From NCBI RefSeq assembly GCF_041355105.1, contig NZ_JBFUPK010000002.1, positions 124,001 to 188,000 of the forward strand: 64,000 bases of DNA, given 5' to 3'. The notes beneath the pieces are model-generated. The model saw only the letters and a program-made list of their open reading frames with translations, was not told the DNA's origin and did not search any database. A program made the position numbers and the translations under genes. The stretch's first letter is position 1, and each line of letters opens with the position of its first letter. The DNA comes from Terriglobus sp. RCC_193. Its GTDB lineage: Bacteria; Acidobacteriota; Terriglobia; Terriglobales; Acidobacteriaceae. Shown here in pieces: positions 17,083 to 26,400 of the stretch.

Positions 17083-19995
17083 TTAGGCGATTAACCCTGC
17101 CACGGTATCTGGTACGGAGGCTAGTGCCGCATCCAGTTGCGATGGGTCGGTGCCGCCCGCTTCCGCGAGGTCCGGACGTCCGCCGCCCTTGCCGCCAACC
17201 TTTGCGGCTACCGCGCCGACGATTTTGCCTGCCTGCACCTTGCCTGTGAGGTCTTTGGTTACGCCTGCGATCAGCGCGACTTTTCCATCTTCCGTGGCAG
17301 CGCCCAGCACCACGACGCCCGAGCCGAGACGCGTGCGCAGCGTGTCGACGAGCGTGCGCATCTGGTTGCGGTCGAGGCCGCTGACCTTCTGCGCGAGCAC
17401 CTTCACGCCCTTCACTTCCACCGCGGATTCGGCAGCGTTCTCCGTGGAGGCAGAGGCCGACTTCATGCGCGCCTGATCCAGTTCGCGGCGCAGCTTCTTC
17501 AACTCTTCTTCCTGCGCGGAGAGCTTTGCCTGGAAACCTTCGGGATCATTGGCGCCCACAAGTGTCGAAGCCATCTTGGCCAGCGCGAAGCCCTTGCGGA
17601 ATTCCGACAACGAACCGGTTCCAGTGATCGCCTCAACACGACGGATGCCGCTGGAGACAGATGATTCACCCGTGAGCTTCAGCAAGCCAATCTCACCAGT
17701 GGCCAGCGTGTGTGTGCCGCCGCAAAGCTCGGTGGAGAAATCGCCAATCTTCACCACGCGCACCTTGTCGCCGTACTTTTCGCCGAAGAGCGCGGTCGCC
17801 TTGTACTCATTGATAGCCACATCGATGGGCACATCCACAAAGGTTTCCACCTTGGTGTTCGCCAGCACATGCTGATTGACGATGTCTTCAATCTCCTGCA
17901 ACTCCTCATCCGCCACCTGAGCGAAGTGCGAGAAGTCAAAACGAAGGCGATTGCGATTGTTCAGCGATCCCGCCTGCTTCACATGCGTGCCCAACACCTC
18001 ACGCAGTGCAGCCTGAATCAAGTGCGTGCCGGTGTGATTGCGCGTGGTCGCCGTGCGTTCCGCACCATCGACCACTGCATCCACACGATCACCCACGGCG
18101 ATGGGACGCTTCACCGTTACCTTGTGCGCAAAGACTCCGGCAACAGGCTTGGTGCAGCCATGCACTTCAGCAATGGTCGAGGTGTGATCGGTCGGGAACA
18201 GCCAGCCGGTGTCGCCTACCTGACCGCCGCTGTCTGCATAGAAGCTGGTGCGATCAAGGACAACTTCGCCCGTATCGCCCGGCTGCAACACCTGTACGCC
18301 AACGCCATCCTTCACCAGAGCGAGCACTTCCGCACCATCGGCACGGAGGCCGGTATAACCAACAAACTCTGTCTTATCGAGCGAAGCGAATGCAGGCGAT
18401 GCGGTCTTCTGCGATCCACCCTTCCATGAGGCGCGGGCGCGCTTTTGTTCTTCTTCCTTGGCGCGCTCAAAGCCGACCATATCGAACTCGATACCAGCGT
18501 CACGCGCAGCATCGGTCATGAAATCCAGAGGCATCCCAAACGTCTCATAGAGGGAGAATGCCTCACTTCCGAAGAAGTAATCCGGAGTGGAGTAGTCGTC
18601 CAGTATCTGACTGGCGAGATCCTGGCTTCGCTCGACATTCACGACTTCAAGCAACTCGGCCTCGAGCTTATCTTCTGGTCGCGTTTGGCCGGAAAAGAGG
18701 ATGTGGAAGACGTTCTTGTGCAGCGTTGCCGCAAACTCTAATTCATCCGGAAATTTGAAGTTGAAGTATTCGACGTAGCGCGGATGTCCCTGTTTCACCG
18801 AACGCAACTCATCATCGAGACGTTTCGACCCGATAGAAAGTACCCGTGCAAACTGCTGCTCTTCCTGCAGAACCGTTTTCGCAACACGATCTTCCGCATC
18901 CAGCAATTCTGGATACGCAACCTTCATTTCGCCGACAACGGCGTGCACCATCTCGTGCATGAAGGGTTGCTCCTGACCAAGCAAACGTCCATGACGGATG
19001 CCGCGACGAAGAATCTTGCGCAGCACGTAACCGCGGCCTTCATTTGCAGGGTTTACTCCATCTGCGATGAGGAAGGTTGCAGCGCGGGCATGGTCTGCGA
19101 TGATGCGCAGTGAAGCCGCGCCCTTGGCATCGCTGACCGAGCCTTCTTCCGCGTTCATCGCAGAGAAGCCCGTCAGACGAATCGCCGCATCAATCAACGG
19201 AACAAAGAGGTCGCTCTGATAGTTCGAGAGCTTGCCCTGCAGCACGCAGGAGATACGCTCAAGGCCCATGCCCGTATCAATCGACGGCTTGGGCAGCGGC
19301 GTGAGTTCTGGCAGGCCACCGGGCGTGATGTGACGGTCAAACTGCATGAAGACGAGGTTCCAGATCTCCATATAGCGCTGGTCGTCTTCGCCAAAGGGCT
19401 TGTCTTCGCCGGTCTCGCTGGCGGCAAGGCCAAGGTCAAAGTAAATCTCAGAGCATGGACCGCAGGGGCCGGTTTCGCCCATCTGCCAGAAGTTATCCTT
19501 CGCACCAAGCTGGTAGATGCGGTCCTTGGGGACGCCTGCTTCGATCCAGAACTGCTCGGCCTCATCATCGCGCGGCGTCTGCGCGTCGCCCTCGAAGATG
19601 GTGACGTAGAGCTTCGACTTATCGATGCCGAACCACTCATCGGACGTGAGCAGTTCCCACGCGAAGGCGATGGCGTCCTTCTTGAAGTAGTCGCCGAAGC
19701 TGAAGTTACCCAGCATCTCAAAGAAGGTGTGGTGACGACGCGTGAAGCCCACGTTCTCCAGATCGTTGTGCTTGCCGCCGGCGCGGACGCACTTCTGCGA
19801 GGTGGTGGCGCGCGAATAGCTGCGCACATCCGAGCCAAGGAAGACATCCTTGAACTGGTTCATGCCCGCGTTGGCAAAGAGCAGCGTGGGGTCGTTGTGC
19901 GGCACGAGCGACGACGAGTGGATGCGGCGATGGCCCTTGCCCTCAAAAAACCGCAGAAAATCTTCGCGAATCTGGCTTCCGGAACGGTATTGCAT
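17083..19995 (-). CDS. alaS: Alanyl-tRNA synthetase with an unusual insertion
   Basis: It charges tRNA-Ala and edits mischarged serine and glycine. The catalytic core has [35 protein letters not shown] and the [11 protein letters not shown] motif; the editing domain has the zinc ligands [13 protein letters not shown] and ELCGGTH; and the C-terminal DHHA1 domain ends [15 protein letters not shown]. At 970 residues it exceeds the usual length of about 875. The extra length is largely an insertion of about 70 residues near 405-475, between LDDELRS and LYETFGMP, where other AlaRS are nearly contiguous. There is no clear SD; TAGACT lies 9 nt before the ATG. Confidence 0.96.
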   Translation of the reverse strand: MQYRSGSQIREDFLRFFEGKGHRRIHSSSLVPHNDPTLLFANAGMNQFKDVFLGSDVRSYSRATTSQKCVRAGGKHNDLENVGFTRRHHTFFEMLGNFSFGDYFKKDAIAFAWELLTSDEWFGIDKSKLYVTIFEGDAQTPRDDEAEQFWIEAGVPKDRIYQLGAKDNFWQMGETGPCGPCSEIYFDLGLAASETGEDKPFGEDDQRYMEIWNLVFMQFDRHITPGGLPELTPLPKPSIDTGMGLERISCVLQGKLSNYQSDLFVPLIDAAIRLTGFSAMNAEEGSVSDAKGAASLRIIADHARAATFLIADGVNPANEGRGYVLRKILRRGIRHGRLLGQEQPFMHEMVHAVVGEMKVAYPELLDAEDRVAKTVLQEEQQFARVLSIGSKRLDDELRSVKQGHPRYVEYFNFKFPDELEFAATLHKNVFHILFSGQTRPEDKLEAELLEVVNVERSQDLASQILDDYSTPDYFFGSEAFSLYETFGMPLDFMTDAARDAGIEFDMVGFERAKEEEQKRARASWKGGSQKTASPAFASLDKTEFVGYTGLRADGAEVLALVKDGVGVQVLQPGDTGEVVLDRTSFYADSGGQVGDTGWLFPTDHTSTIAEVHGCTKPVAGVFAHKVTVKRPIAVGDRVDAVVDGAERTATTRNHTGTHLIQAALREVLGTHVKQAGSLNNRNRLRFDFSHFAQVADEELQEIEDIVNQHVLANTKVETFVDVPIDVAINEYKATALFGEKYGDKVRVVKIGDFSTELCGGTHTLATGEIGLLKLTGESSVSSGIRRVEAITGTGSLSEFRKGFALAKMASTLVGANDPEGFQAKLSAQEEELKKLRRELDQARMKSASASTENAAESAVEVKGVKVLAQKVSGLDRNQMRTLVDTLRTRLGSGVVVLGAATEDGKVALIAGVTKDLTGKVQAGKIVGAVAAKVGGKGGGRPDLAEAGGTDPSQLDAALASVPDTVAGLIA

Positions 19996-20061
19996 AGCCT
20001 ATAAAGTCTAGCAGCGGAAACAGAAATGATGGCATGTACTACAATTATCAAAGGAGATTCT

Positions 20062-20307
20062 ATGCGACATATTTCCTTACGCGAAGCAAATCAGCGTCTC
20101 TCTGCCTGTATCGCCGAGGTGGAGCAGGGCGAACATTTCGTGGTGGAGCGCAGAGGTATTCCCGTTGCACAGATCATCCCGTTCCCCACATCGGGTGCCT
20201 CAGCGGATCGTGAGAAAAAGCTGAAACGACTTCTGGAGATGCTGGACCGTGGCCTTCCTTTAGGCGGTGAGAAGTTCCCTTCGCGCGACGAGCTGCATGA
20301 GCGCTGA
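20062..20307 (+). CDS. Phd/YefM family antitoxin
   Basis: The 81-residue protein begins MRHISLREANQRLSACIAEVEQGEHFVVERRG, the DNA-binding N-terminal fold of Phd/YefM antitoxins, and ends in a charged segment expected to wrap the toxin. AAAGGAG lies 6 nt upstream of the ATG. It overlaps the following PIN toxin gene by 11 nt, the normal arrangement of such pairs, and probably represses its own promoter. Confidence 0.9.
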   Translation: MRHISLREANQRLSACIAEVEQGEHFVVERRGIPVAQIIPFPTSGASADREKKLKRLLEMLDRGLPLGGEKFPSRDELHER

Positions 20308-20743
20308 ACGTTACACGCTGGATGCCAACATTATTTTCTACGCGCTGGACGCAGACGCCTCACGCAAACACATGATCGCGCAAGCGCTGCTGCATGCCGC
20401 GCTTCGCAACGATTGCGTTCTTACCCTGCAGGCACTCGCCGAGACATACCACGCGATCAGCCGGAAGGCACCGTCGCGCGTGGAAGAAAGCTCTCACATA
20501 CTGGAAGACCTTGCTTCATTTGTCCCCGTAGTCCATGCGGACTTTAAAGCATTCACTGATGCCATGCATGGGCAGCGCACACGGCGAACGCAGTTCTGGG
20601 ACACCATGCTTTGGGCCACAGCAAAGAAGCACGGTTGCAAGATCATCCTTACGGAAGATGCGCAGGATCGCCCCCAAATTGGAGGTGTTCGATATCTTGA
20701 TCCGTTCCGTGCATCCTCTTCTGAACTACAACCATTCCTCTGA
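20297..20743 (+). CDS. PIN-domain toxin (VapC-like ribonuclease)
   Basis: The 148-residue protein has the PIN acidic residues: Asp in YTLDANIIFYALD, Glu in LQALAETYHAI, Asp in FWDTMLWATAKKHGC and a final Asp in LTEDAQD. VapC toxins cut RNA, commonly tRNA or rRNA. The start at 20297 lies inside the antitoxin gene. All key acidic residues are present, so it should be active. Confidence 0.9.
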   Translation: MSAERYTLDANIIFYALDADASRKHMIAQALLHAALRNDCVLTLQALAETYHAISRKAPSRVEESSHILEDLASFVPVVHADFKAFTDAMHGQRTRRTQFWDTMLWATAKKHGCKIILTEDAQDRPQIGGVRYLDPFRASSSELQPFL

Positions 20744-20797
20744 ACCACTCAACTGCATGTCATACGATGAAGGCAACAACAGGAGTTGATGGCTTTC

Positions 20798-22273
20798 ATG
20801 GAACTATCGCGGCGGATGTTTGTAGGCAGTGCATTGGCAACCGGCATAACAGCCGCAACGCAGACGAAAGGCACCGGCGCGCCTGCAAAGTTTGGGCCTA
20901 TGCCGACGCTGCGCCAACTCCGTTGGCAGCGGATGGAAACCACCGCATTCCTGCACTTCACCGTGAACACCTTTACCGGGCGCGAGTGGGGGCTGGGCGA
21001 CGAAGACCCCAACATCTTTAACCCCACCGAGTTCAACGCAGACAGCATCCTGCTGACGCTGAAGCAAGGCGGCATCAAGGGCGTGATTCTGACCTGCAAG
21101 CACCATGACGGCTTCTGCCTGTGGCCCACCAAGGCCACCGATCACAACATCAGCAAGAGTAAGTTCCAGAACGGCAAGGGCGACATTGTCCGCGACATCT
21201 CCGCTGCGGCGAAGAAGCATGGGCTGAAGTTTGGCGTCTACGTGTCGCCGTGGGACCGGAACAACGCCGCATATGGCAAGCCCGAATACCTGAAGGTTTA
21301 TCGCCAGCAGATCACCGAGTTGTTGACGCAGTACGGCCCCATCTTCGAAGTGTGGTTCGACGGCGCGAACGGTGGCGATGGCTATTATGGCGGTGCGCGC
21401 GAAAAGCGCACCATCGACAAGCACACGTACTACGGCTGGGAAGAAACCTGGGCACTGGTGCGCAAGCTGCAACCCCATGCCGTGATCTTCAGCGATGCCG
21501 GTCCGGACATTCGCTGGGTGGGTAATGAACGTGGCATTGCCGCCGAAAATTGCTGGAGCACGGTCACTCTGCTTAGCGAGCATCATGACGCCACGGCCGT
21601 TCCGGGCGATGTGGACACCAAGCTCTCTGGCGCGGGTTCTGCGGATGGCAAAGAGTGGATTCCGGCGGAGTGCGATGTCTCCATCCGCAAGGGCTGGTTC
21701 TATCACCCGGAAGAGAAGCCGAAATCTGCCGAGACGCTACTCGATATTTATGAGAAGTCCGTGGGCCGCGGTGCGGGGTTATTGCTCAATATCCCGCCAG
21801 ATACGCGTGGCCTGATCGCCGATGCGGACGCGGATGTGCTGTACGCGTTTGCAGCTCGCGTTCAGAAGATATTCGCCACCAACCTGCTGCGCGGCGCGAA
21901 GCTGACGGCGTCGAACGTGCGGTCAGCTGGCTATTCCCCGGCGAAGCTGGTGGACAGCCTGGCGGACAGCTACTGGAGCACCACCGACAGCACGCTGGAT
22001 GGCTCTGTCACAGCGAAGTTCGCGAACAGAACGGAGTTCAACCTGTTCCGCCTGCGGGAAGAGATCGCCCTTGGTCAGCGCGTGCGCGAATTCCAGTTGG
22101 AGATTCGCGACGGCAGCGGGCCGTGGGTGCGGGTGGCCTCGGGTGAAAGCATTGGCAACTGTCGCATTGTGCGGCTGGAAGCGCCTGTTCAGGCAAGCGA
22201 AGTTCGGTTGAGCGTTCGCTGTGCGGCGCCCGTTGCGCTGAGTGAATGGGGCTGTTTCCTGAATCGGGAATAG
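20798..22273 (+). CDS. Alpha-L-fucosidase, GH29, Tat-exported
   Basis: The product has about 491 residues. Its N-terminus MELSRRMFVGSALATG carries a twin-Arg motif and hydrophobic stretch, so it is probably exported folded. The GH29 barrel shows GVILTCKHHDGFCLWPTK, FGVYVSPWDRN and the nucleophile Asp in FEVWFDGANGGDG. The C-terminal 130 residues look like a beta-sandwich carbohydrate-binding module. It would release fucose from plant or microbial glycans. An in-frame ATG at 20789 is an alternative start, but its AGGAG would be only 3 nt away. Confidence 0.9.
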   Translation: MELSRRMFVGSALATGITAATQTKGTGAPAKFGPMPTLRQLRWQRMETTAFLHFTVNTFTGREWGLGDEDPNIFNPTEFNADSILLTLKQGGIKGVILTCKHHDGFCLWPTKATDHNISKSKFQNGKGDIVRDISAAAKKHGLKFGVYVSPWDRNNAAYGKPEYLKVYRQQITELLTQYGPIFEVWFDGANGGDGYYGGAREKRTIDKHTYYGWEETWALVRKLQPHAVIFSDAGPDIRWVGNERGIAAENCWSTVTLLSEHHDATAVPGDVDTKLSGAGSADGKEWIPAECDVSIRKGWFYHPEEKPKSAETLLDIYEKSVGRGAGLLLNIPPDTRGLIADADADVLYAFAARVQKIFATNLLRGAKLTASNVRSAGYSPAKLVDSLADSYWSTTDSTLDGSVTAKFANRTEFNLFRLREEIALGQRVREFQLEIRDGSGPWVRVASGESIGNCRIVRLEAPVQASEVRLSVRCAAPVALSEWGCFLNRE

Positions 22274-22425
22274 CTCGCCCGAAGTTTGAAATGCCGGGCA
22301 ATGCCGCGGAATCTCGGCAGATTGTTGCATTGTTGAAGTGCTACACTGTGCCCTCTGCCTGTCTGTATTCGGGGCGGCGTTTTTCGCGGCTTCGTGACGA
22401 CAGTATTTCTGCCGCCTTTGAACGC

Positions 22426-23616
22426 ATGGACCGACGGACATTATTCACGGTGCAGGCCGGTCTGCTGCTCTTTTTGGGCGGCGTCATTTTTGCGTCCTCG
22501 TATTTTCAGTCACGAAACCGCCGCGACAAAGGTGCCGCGTGGTTTGCCGCAGCCTATTTCTGCGCCGGACTGGGGCTTGGGCTGCAGGCATATCGCGACT
22601 TTATCCCTGCTATTTTCAGCATCCTGTGTGGCAACGGGCTGTTCCTGATGTTCGGTCCGCTGACAAACCGGGCCCTTGCCAAAACCACCGACCAGAAGCA
22701 TGACTATTTCATTCTGCTGCTGCTGCTGAACGCAGCTACGCTGATAAATTACGCCTACTACACGTGGTGGCAGCCCAACGTATTGCTTCGAACCATTGAG
22801 GCCGTTCCCATTGTCGCGGTTATGTACTTAGCCTGCGTCGACCTGATTTTGCGGAACAAGGACGAAATCATCCGCCCTGCCATGCGGGCCATGGTCGCGT
22901 GTTTCATCCTGCAGGCGCTGCCAAACTTTGTCCGCATCGGCTTGGCCTGGAAGTATCATGTCGCGGATGCGTGGTACGCCTGGAGCGGCATCATTACCAT
23001 CGCGGGCCTGGCTCTCAGCTACCTGTGGGTTGGCAATCTGCGGATGCATGCCGAGCTGGAGCGCACGGCTATGACCGATCCGCTGACAGGCCTGTTCAAT
23101 CGGCGCGCCCTGGACGTGTTTGCCATCCGCGAGCTGGAACGTGCCCGCCGCCGTGATCTGCCGTGCTCCGCGCTCATGATGGATGTGGACCGCTTCAAGC
23201 AGATCAATGATGGTCTGGGCCATGCCGCGGGCGACGCTTCTCTATGTGCTGTCGCGGACACGCTGCTGAAGACACTGCGTCTTACCGATATCGCCACACG
23301 TCTTGGTGGCGACGAGTTCTTCGTTCTGCTGCCAGACTGCGATGAAACTCATGCGGGCGAAATCGTAATGAGACTGAAGTCAGCCATCAGCGCACTGCAC
23401 TTGAAGACCATGAGCGAAGTGGAATTCACCATCACCGCCAGCATTGGCTGCATCACCCTGCGCGGACAGAACGCTACGCTGGAAGAACTGCTCCACGGCA
23501 GCGACGTCATGCTCTACCGCGAAAAGCAGGCCTCGCGCTCGGAAACCACCTCCGAAATGAAGCCGCAACCTGTCGCTGTGACCATTCCACGCCGCGCACA
23601 GCCTTACAACGCGTAG
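22426..23616 (+). CDS. Membrane diguanylate cyclase (GGDEF)
   Basis: Of 396 residues, the first 200 contain about six transmembrane helices (VQAGLLLFLGGVIFASSYF, FILLLLLNAATLINYAYY, ITIAGLALSYLWVG). The rest is a GGDEF domain starting TDPLTGLFNRRAL, with an intact GGDEF in RLGGDEFFVLLP and an RxxD inhibitory site (RLTD) five residues before it. It should make cyclic di-GMP with product inhibition. ATG 22426 marks the start of the membrane domain. It is followed by a paralogue. Confidence 0.9.
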   Translation: MDRRTLFTVQAGLLLFLGGVIFASSYFQSRNRRDKGAAWFAAAYFCAGLGLGLQAYRDFIPAIFSILCGNGLFLMFGPLTNRALAKTTDQKHDYFILLLLLNAATLINYAYYTWWQPNVLLRTIEAVPIVAVMYLACVDLILRNKDEIIRPAMRAMVACFILQALPNFVRIGLAWKYHVADAWYAWSGIITIAGLALSYLWVGNLRMHAELERTAMTDPLTGLFNRRALDVFAIRELERARRRDLPCSALMMDVDRFKQINDGLGHAAGDASLCAVADTLLKTLRLTDIATRLGGDEFFVLLPDCDETHAGEIVMRLKSAISALHLKTMSEVEFTITASIGCITLRGQNATLEELLHGSDVMLYREKQASRSETTSEMKPQPVAVTIPRRAQPYNA

Positions 23617-23744
23617 CCTAACGCGTCTCATAAGCAGAAGTAACAAACCATACGATTGACACTTTTCCCTGACGGGCCGGAAGATAGAGCGGTTGTACTG
23701 TGCAGCCTTGCTTCTTTGCCTGCTCCCTCCTGGTCTGTCTCCCC

Positions 23745-24926
23745 ATGGAAAGCCTATTGATCTACCGCATGTACGGTTTGCTGCTCCTCTCCACGGGTTT
23801 TGCTGTGGCGATGCTTTATCGCGCAATCCAGACGCAAAAGATCGATCGTTCCGCATACTGGATTGCCGCAAGCTGTTGCTGCGGCGGCGCAGGTCTGGTG
23901 GCCCTGAGCACCACTTCGAACGTGCTTCACTGGATTGGCATCATCCTCTTCGTTGCCACACCTTCCCTTTTGCACGTTGCCATAGGCTCTGCCACACGGC
24001 AGAGCACGCGCCGGACGCTTCCATGGATGGCCGGCATCGCCACAGTCTGCTTCCTGTGGACTGTCATTCTGAACATCATGTTCCCCGACTGGATCCTGCG
24101 ACGTGCGCCGGCCATTCTTTCCATCCCGTTCATGCAGGCAGGAAACATCTGGTTTCTGTTGCGCCACAAGGACAGCCCCACGCGACTGGCGAATATCGCC
24201 ATGGCCCTCTTTCTGTTTCTGCATATTGTGGTCTTTGCGCTGCGCAGTGACGACATCCTTATGGATGCTTCCCATGAACGCTGGCTGACCTATGCGGGCA
24301 TGACCATCGTGGTGGGATTAGGTGGCAGCTTCCTGGGCATGGAGGCCCTGCGTTCCCGCCACGAAATGGAACGCCTTGCCATGACTGACCCCCTGACTGG
24401 ACTGCTGAACCGGCGTGCGCTGGAGGTGGTGGCGCACCGCGAATTGCAGCGGTGCATTCGCCTGGACAAATCCTGCTCCGCCCTGATGATGGATATCGAC
24501 CGCTTCAAGGAGATTAACGACGCCATGGGCCATGCCGCGGGCGACGCAGCGCTGCGGGCCGTGGCGGAGGTTCTGCAATCCATGCTCCGCCCGACCGATG
24601 CTGTCATTACCCGGCACGGCGGCGATGAGTTCTTCGTTCTACTGCCCGAATACGGCGAAGACAACGCTGAATGGATCGCGAACCAGATCCGGCAGGGCGT
24701 TGCTGAATGCAGATTGCTCGCCGTGGACGACACGCCTTTTCGCATCCAGGTCAGTATCGGGGTGACCACCTGTTCCAAACATGACATGACGGTGCAAGAC
24801 CTTCTGCACGCCAGCGACATCCTCCTCTATCGCGAGAAGCAGATCAGCCGCAGCCAGGAAGCCGCAATGCTTTTGAAAGATCAGCGCGCAGAAGGCGGCG
24901 CCCACGTCCATCCTTCCAACGCATAA
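23745..24926 (+). CDS. Second membrane diguanylate cyclase (GGDEF)
   Basis: This paralogue of the preceding gene has about 393 residues. It has an N-terminal domain of about six membrane helices and a GGDEF domain from TDPLTGLLNRRALEVV with HGGDEFFVLLPEYG. An RxxD (RPTD) is present but lies six, not five, residues before GGDEF, so product inhibition may differ. The two arose by tandem duplication; conservation is strong in the GGDEF domain and weak in the sensor part, suggesting different input signals. The start is uncertain (GTG 23700 is possible). The 3' end overlaps the convergent DUF429 gene by 46 nt. Confidence 0.88.
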   Translation: MESLLIYRMYGLLLLSTGFAVAMLYRAIQTQKIDRSAYWIAASCCCGGAGLVALSTTSNVLHWIGIILFVATPSLLHVAIGSATRQSTRRTLPWMAGIATVCFLWTVILNIMFPDWILRRAPAILSIPFMQAGNIWFLLRHKDSPTRLANIAMALFLFLHIVVFALRSDDILMDASHERWLTYAGMTIVVGLGGSFLGMEALRSRHEMERLAMTDPLTGLLNRRALEVVAHRELQRCIRLDKSCSALMMDIDRFKEINDAMGHAAGDAALRAVAEVLQSMLRPTDAVITRHGGDEFFVLLPEYGEDNAEWIANQIRQGVAECRLLAVDDTPFRIQVSIGVTTCSKHDMTVQDLLHASDILLYREKQISRSQEAAMLLKDQRAEGGAHVHPSNA

Positions 24927-25756
24927 GCGGGATCGCGCGGCTGCCTGAGGCTGTAAAACAACTCTCGATGTTGCGCCATCACCATGCAGGAAATCAGAGC
25001 ATCAAACGCGTCTTCGCTGGCCTTCGCCTGTGCCATCGCTGTTGGCCCCAGCCGTGAATACGCCGCATCTTCCTTACGCTTGCGCGCCAGATACGCAGAT
25101 CGCGCCACCATGTTCGATTTGTGTACGGGGCCGGTGTTCAACCGCGAATACATCTCCACCACCAGCGGCTCACCTGCCCTGGGGCGGTCAAACGGCCATA
25201 TGCGAAAACCAGCTTCATGCAGTCGTTGCAATGTCTTCATGCCGCGCAATGAGGCCGTCCCTACCGAACCCGAGCCGCCGATCTGAAACACGGACTTCGG
25301 CGTAATGCCTTTCACACGCAGCGCCCGCTCCTCCTCAGGAATGTGCGCTGCCAGCTTGCAATCAATGTCTGTTGCGCGCAGCATCCGATGTAACTGCTCG
25401 CCGCTGAAGTCCGCGGGACGTTTGTGAGGTTTGCCCCAGAAGCGGCGGTCTTCGTTCTCGCGCGACAGCCATCGCTCACCGTGCTCTGCCACCACATGCC
25501 AGAACTCCGGCGCAGTGGTGACACCCACCTCGCGCAGGAACCACGCGGGAAAGCTGAAGCAGAAGTCGAACCCCACCACCATTGCAGGATCTTTCTTCGC
25601 CTGTGAAATCAGCCATTCCGCAATCTCGTCGCGGGTTCTGCCGCTCTCCACCCGTACCTTTCCTTCGCGCCATGTTGCGGCAACAATGTGACGGCGCTGT
25701 CCGGCCGTGTCCACACGTCCTGACCAGTCAATCGCGATGATGGTGGAGGGCTGCAT
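24881..25756 (-). CDS. DUF429 family protein
   Basis: The 291-residue protein begins MQPSTIIAIDWSGRVDTAGQ, the Asp-containing start of an RNase H-like fold typical of DUF429, with VVGFDFCFSFP and SEDAFDALISCMVMA carrying further acidic residues that could form a nuclease-like site. The function is not established. It lies 19 nt after recX on the same strand, so the two are probably co-transcribed. ATG 25756 is where homology starts. Confidence 0.75.
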   Translation of the reverse strand: MQPSTIIAIDWSGRVDTAGQRRHIVAATWREGKVRVESGRTRDEIAEWLISQAKKDPAMVVGFDFCFSFPAWFLREVGVTTAPEFWHVVAEHGERWLSRENEDRRFWGKPHKRPADFSGEQLHRMLRATDIDCKLAAHIPEEERALRVKGITPKSVFQIGGSGSVGTASLRGMKTLQRLHEAGFRIWPFDRPRAGEPLVVEMYSRLNTGPVHKSNMVARSAYLARKRKEDAAYSRLGPTAMAQAKASEDAFDALISCMVMAQHRELFYSLRQPRDPAYALEGWTWAPPSAR

Positions 25757-25775
25757 CCTTCTGCTTGGATGCAGC

Positions 25776-26327
25776 TCAGGCCAGATCGTCCGAGGCATCC
25801 GCTTCGGCACGGTCCAGAGCTTCTTCGCCGCTCTTCAAACTTCGCAGCACCGCAAAGATCGCCTTAGAAGAAAAGCCCGCTGCCGTTAACCGGCGCAGAA
25901 CACGCGCTGTACTTTTTTCATCCGTCGGCGTGGCGATGCGTCGCCGTTCCAGATGCTGCCGCACCAGTGCCTGTTCATCCACGCCTTCGTAGGCCTCATC
26001 CAGCGTGGTTTGAATTACTTCTGACGCAATCCCCTTGGCCTGCAGATCCTGCTGCACACGTCGCCGTCCGAAGCTCCGATTCTCCTGTCGCAGCCGCGTG
26101 AAATCCGCTGCAAAACGATCGTCGGAGAGGTAGCGCAGCTCCTGCAGCTTTGCCAGCACCCAGTCCACCGCTTCCGCCCCGGACGGCCCCGGTTCAGCCC
26201 GATCGGACAGCTTGCGGCGCAGGTCGCGAACACTTTGCATCCGTGCGCCAAGCGATTTCAGCGCGTACTCCATCAACCGATCCCGGTCCAGCGGTGGGCG
26301 TGTGCCACGTTGACGTCCGAATGCCAT
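25776..26327 (-). CDS. recX: Regulatory protein RecX
   Basis: RecX binds RecA filaments and limits recombinase and coprotease activity. The 183-residue protein has the three-helix repeats typical of the family: YALKSLGARMQSVRDLRRKL, the YLSDDRFAADFTRLRQENRSFGRRRVQQDL block and a C-terminal repeat. The start is uncertain because no clear SD is visible before ATG 26327. recA is not in the window. Confidence 0.9.
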   Translation of the reverse strand: MAFGRQRGTRPPLDRDRLMEYALKSLGARMQSVRDLRRKLSDRAEPGPSGAEAVDWVLAKLQELRYLSDDRFAADFTRLRQENRSFGRRRVQQDLQAKGIASEVIQTTLDEAYEGVDEQALVRQHLERRRIATPTDEKSTARVLRRLTAAGFSSKAIFAVLRSLKSGEEALDRAEADASDDLA

Positions 26328-26400
26328 GAAAGAAAGATTAGCAAGTGGTATGACCATTGGGGGACTCTGTGTATAAAATGGGCATCCGCAAGGAGAAATT

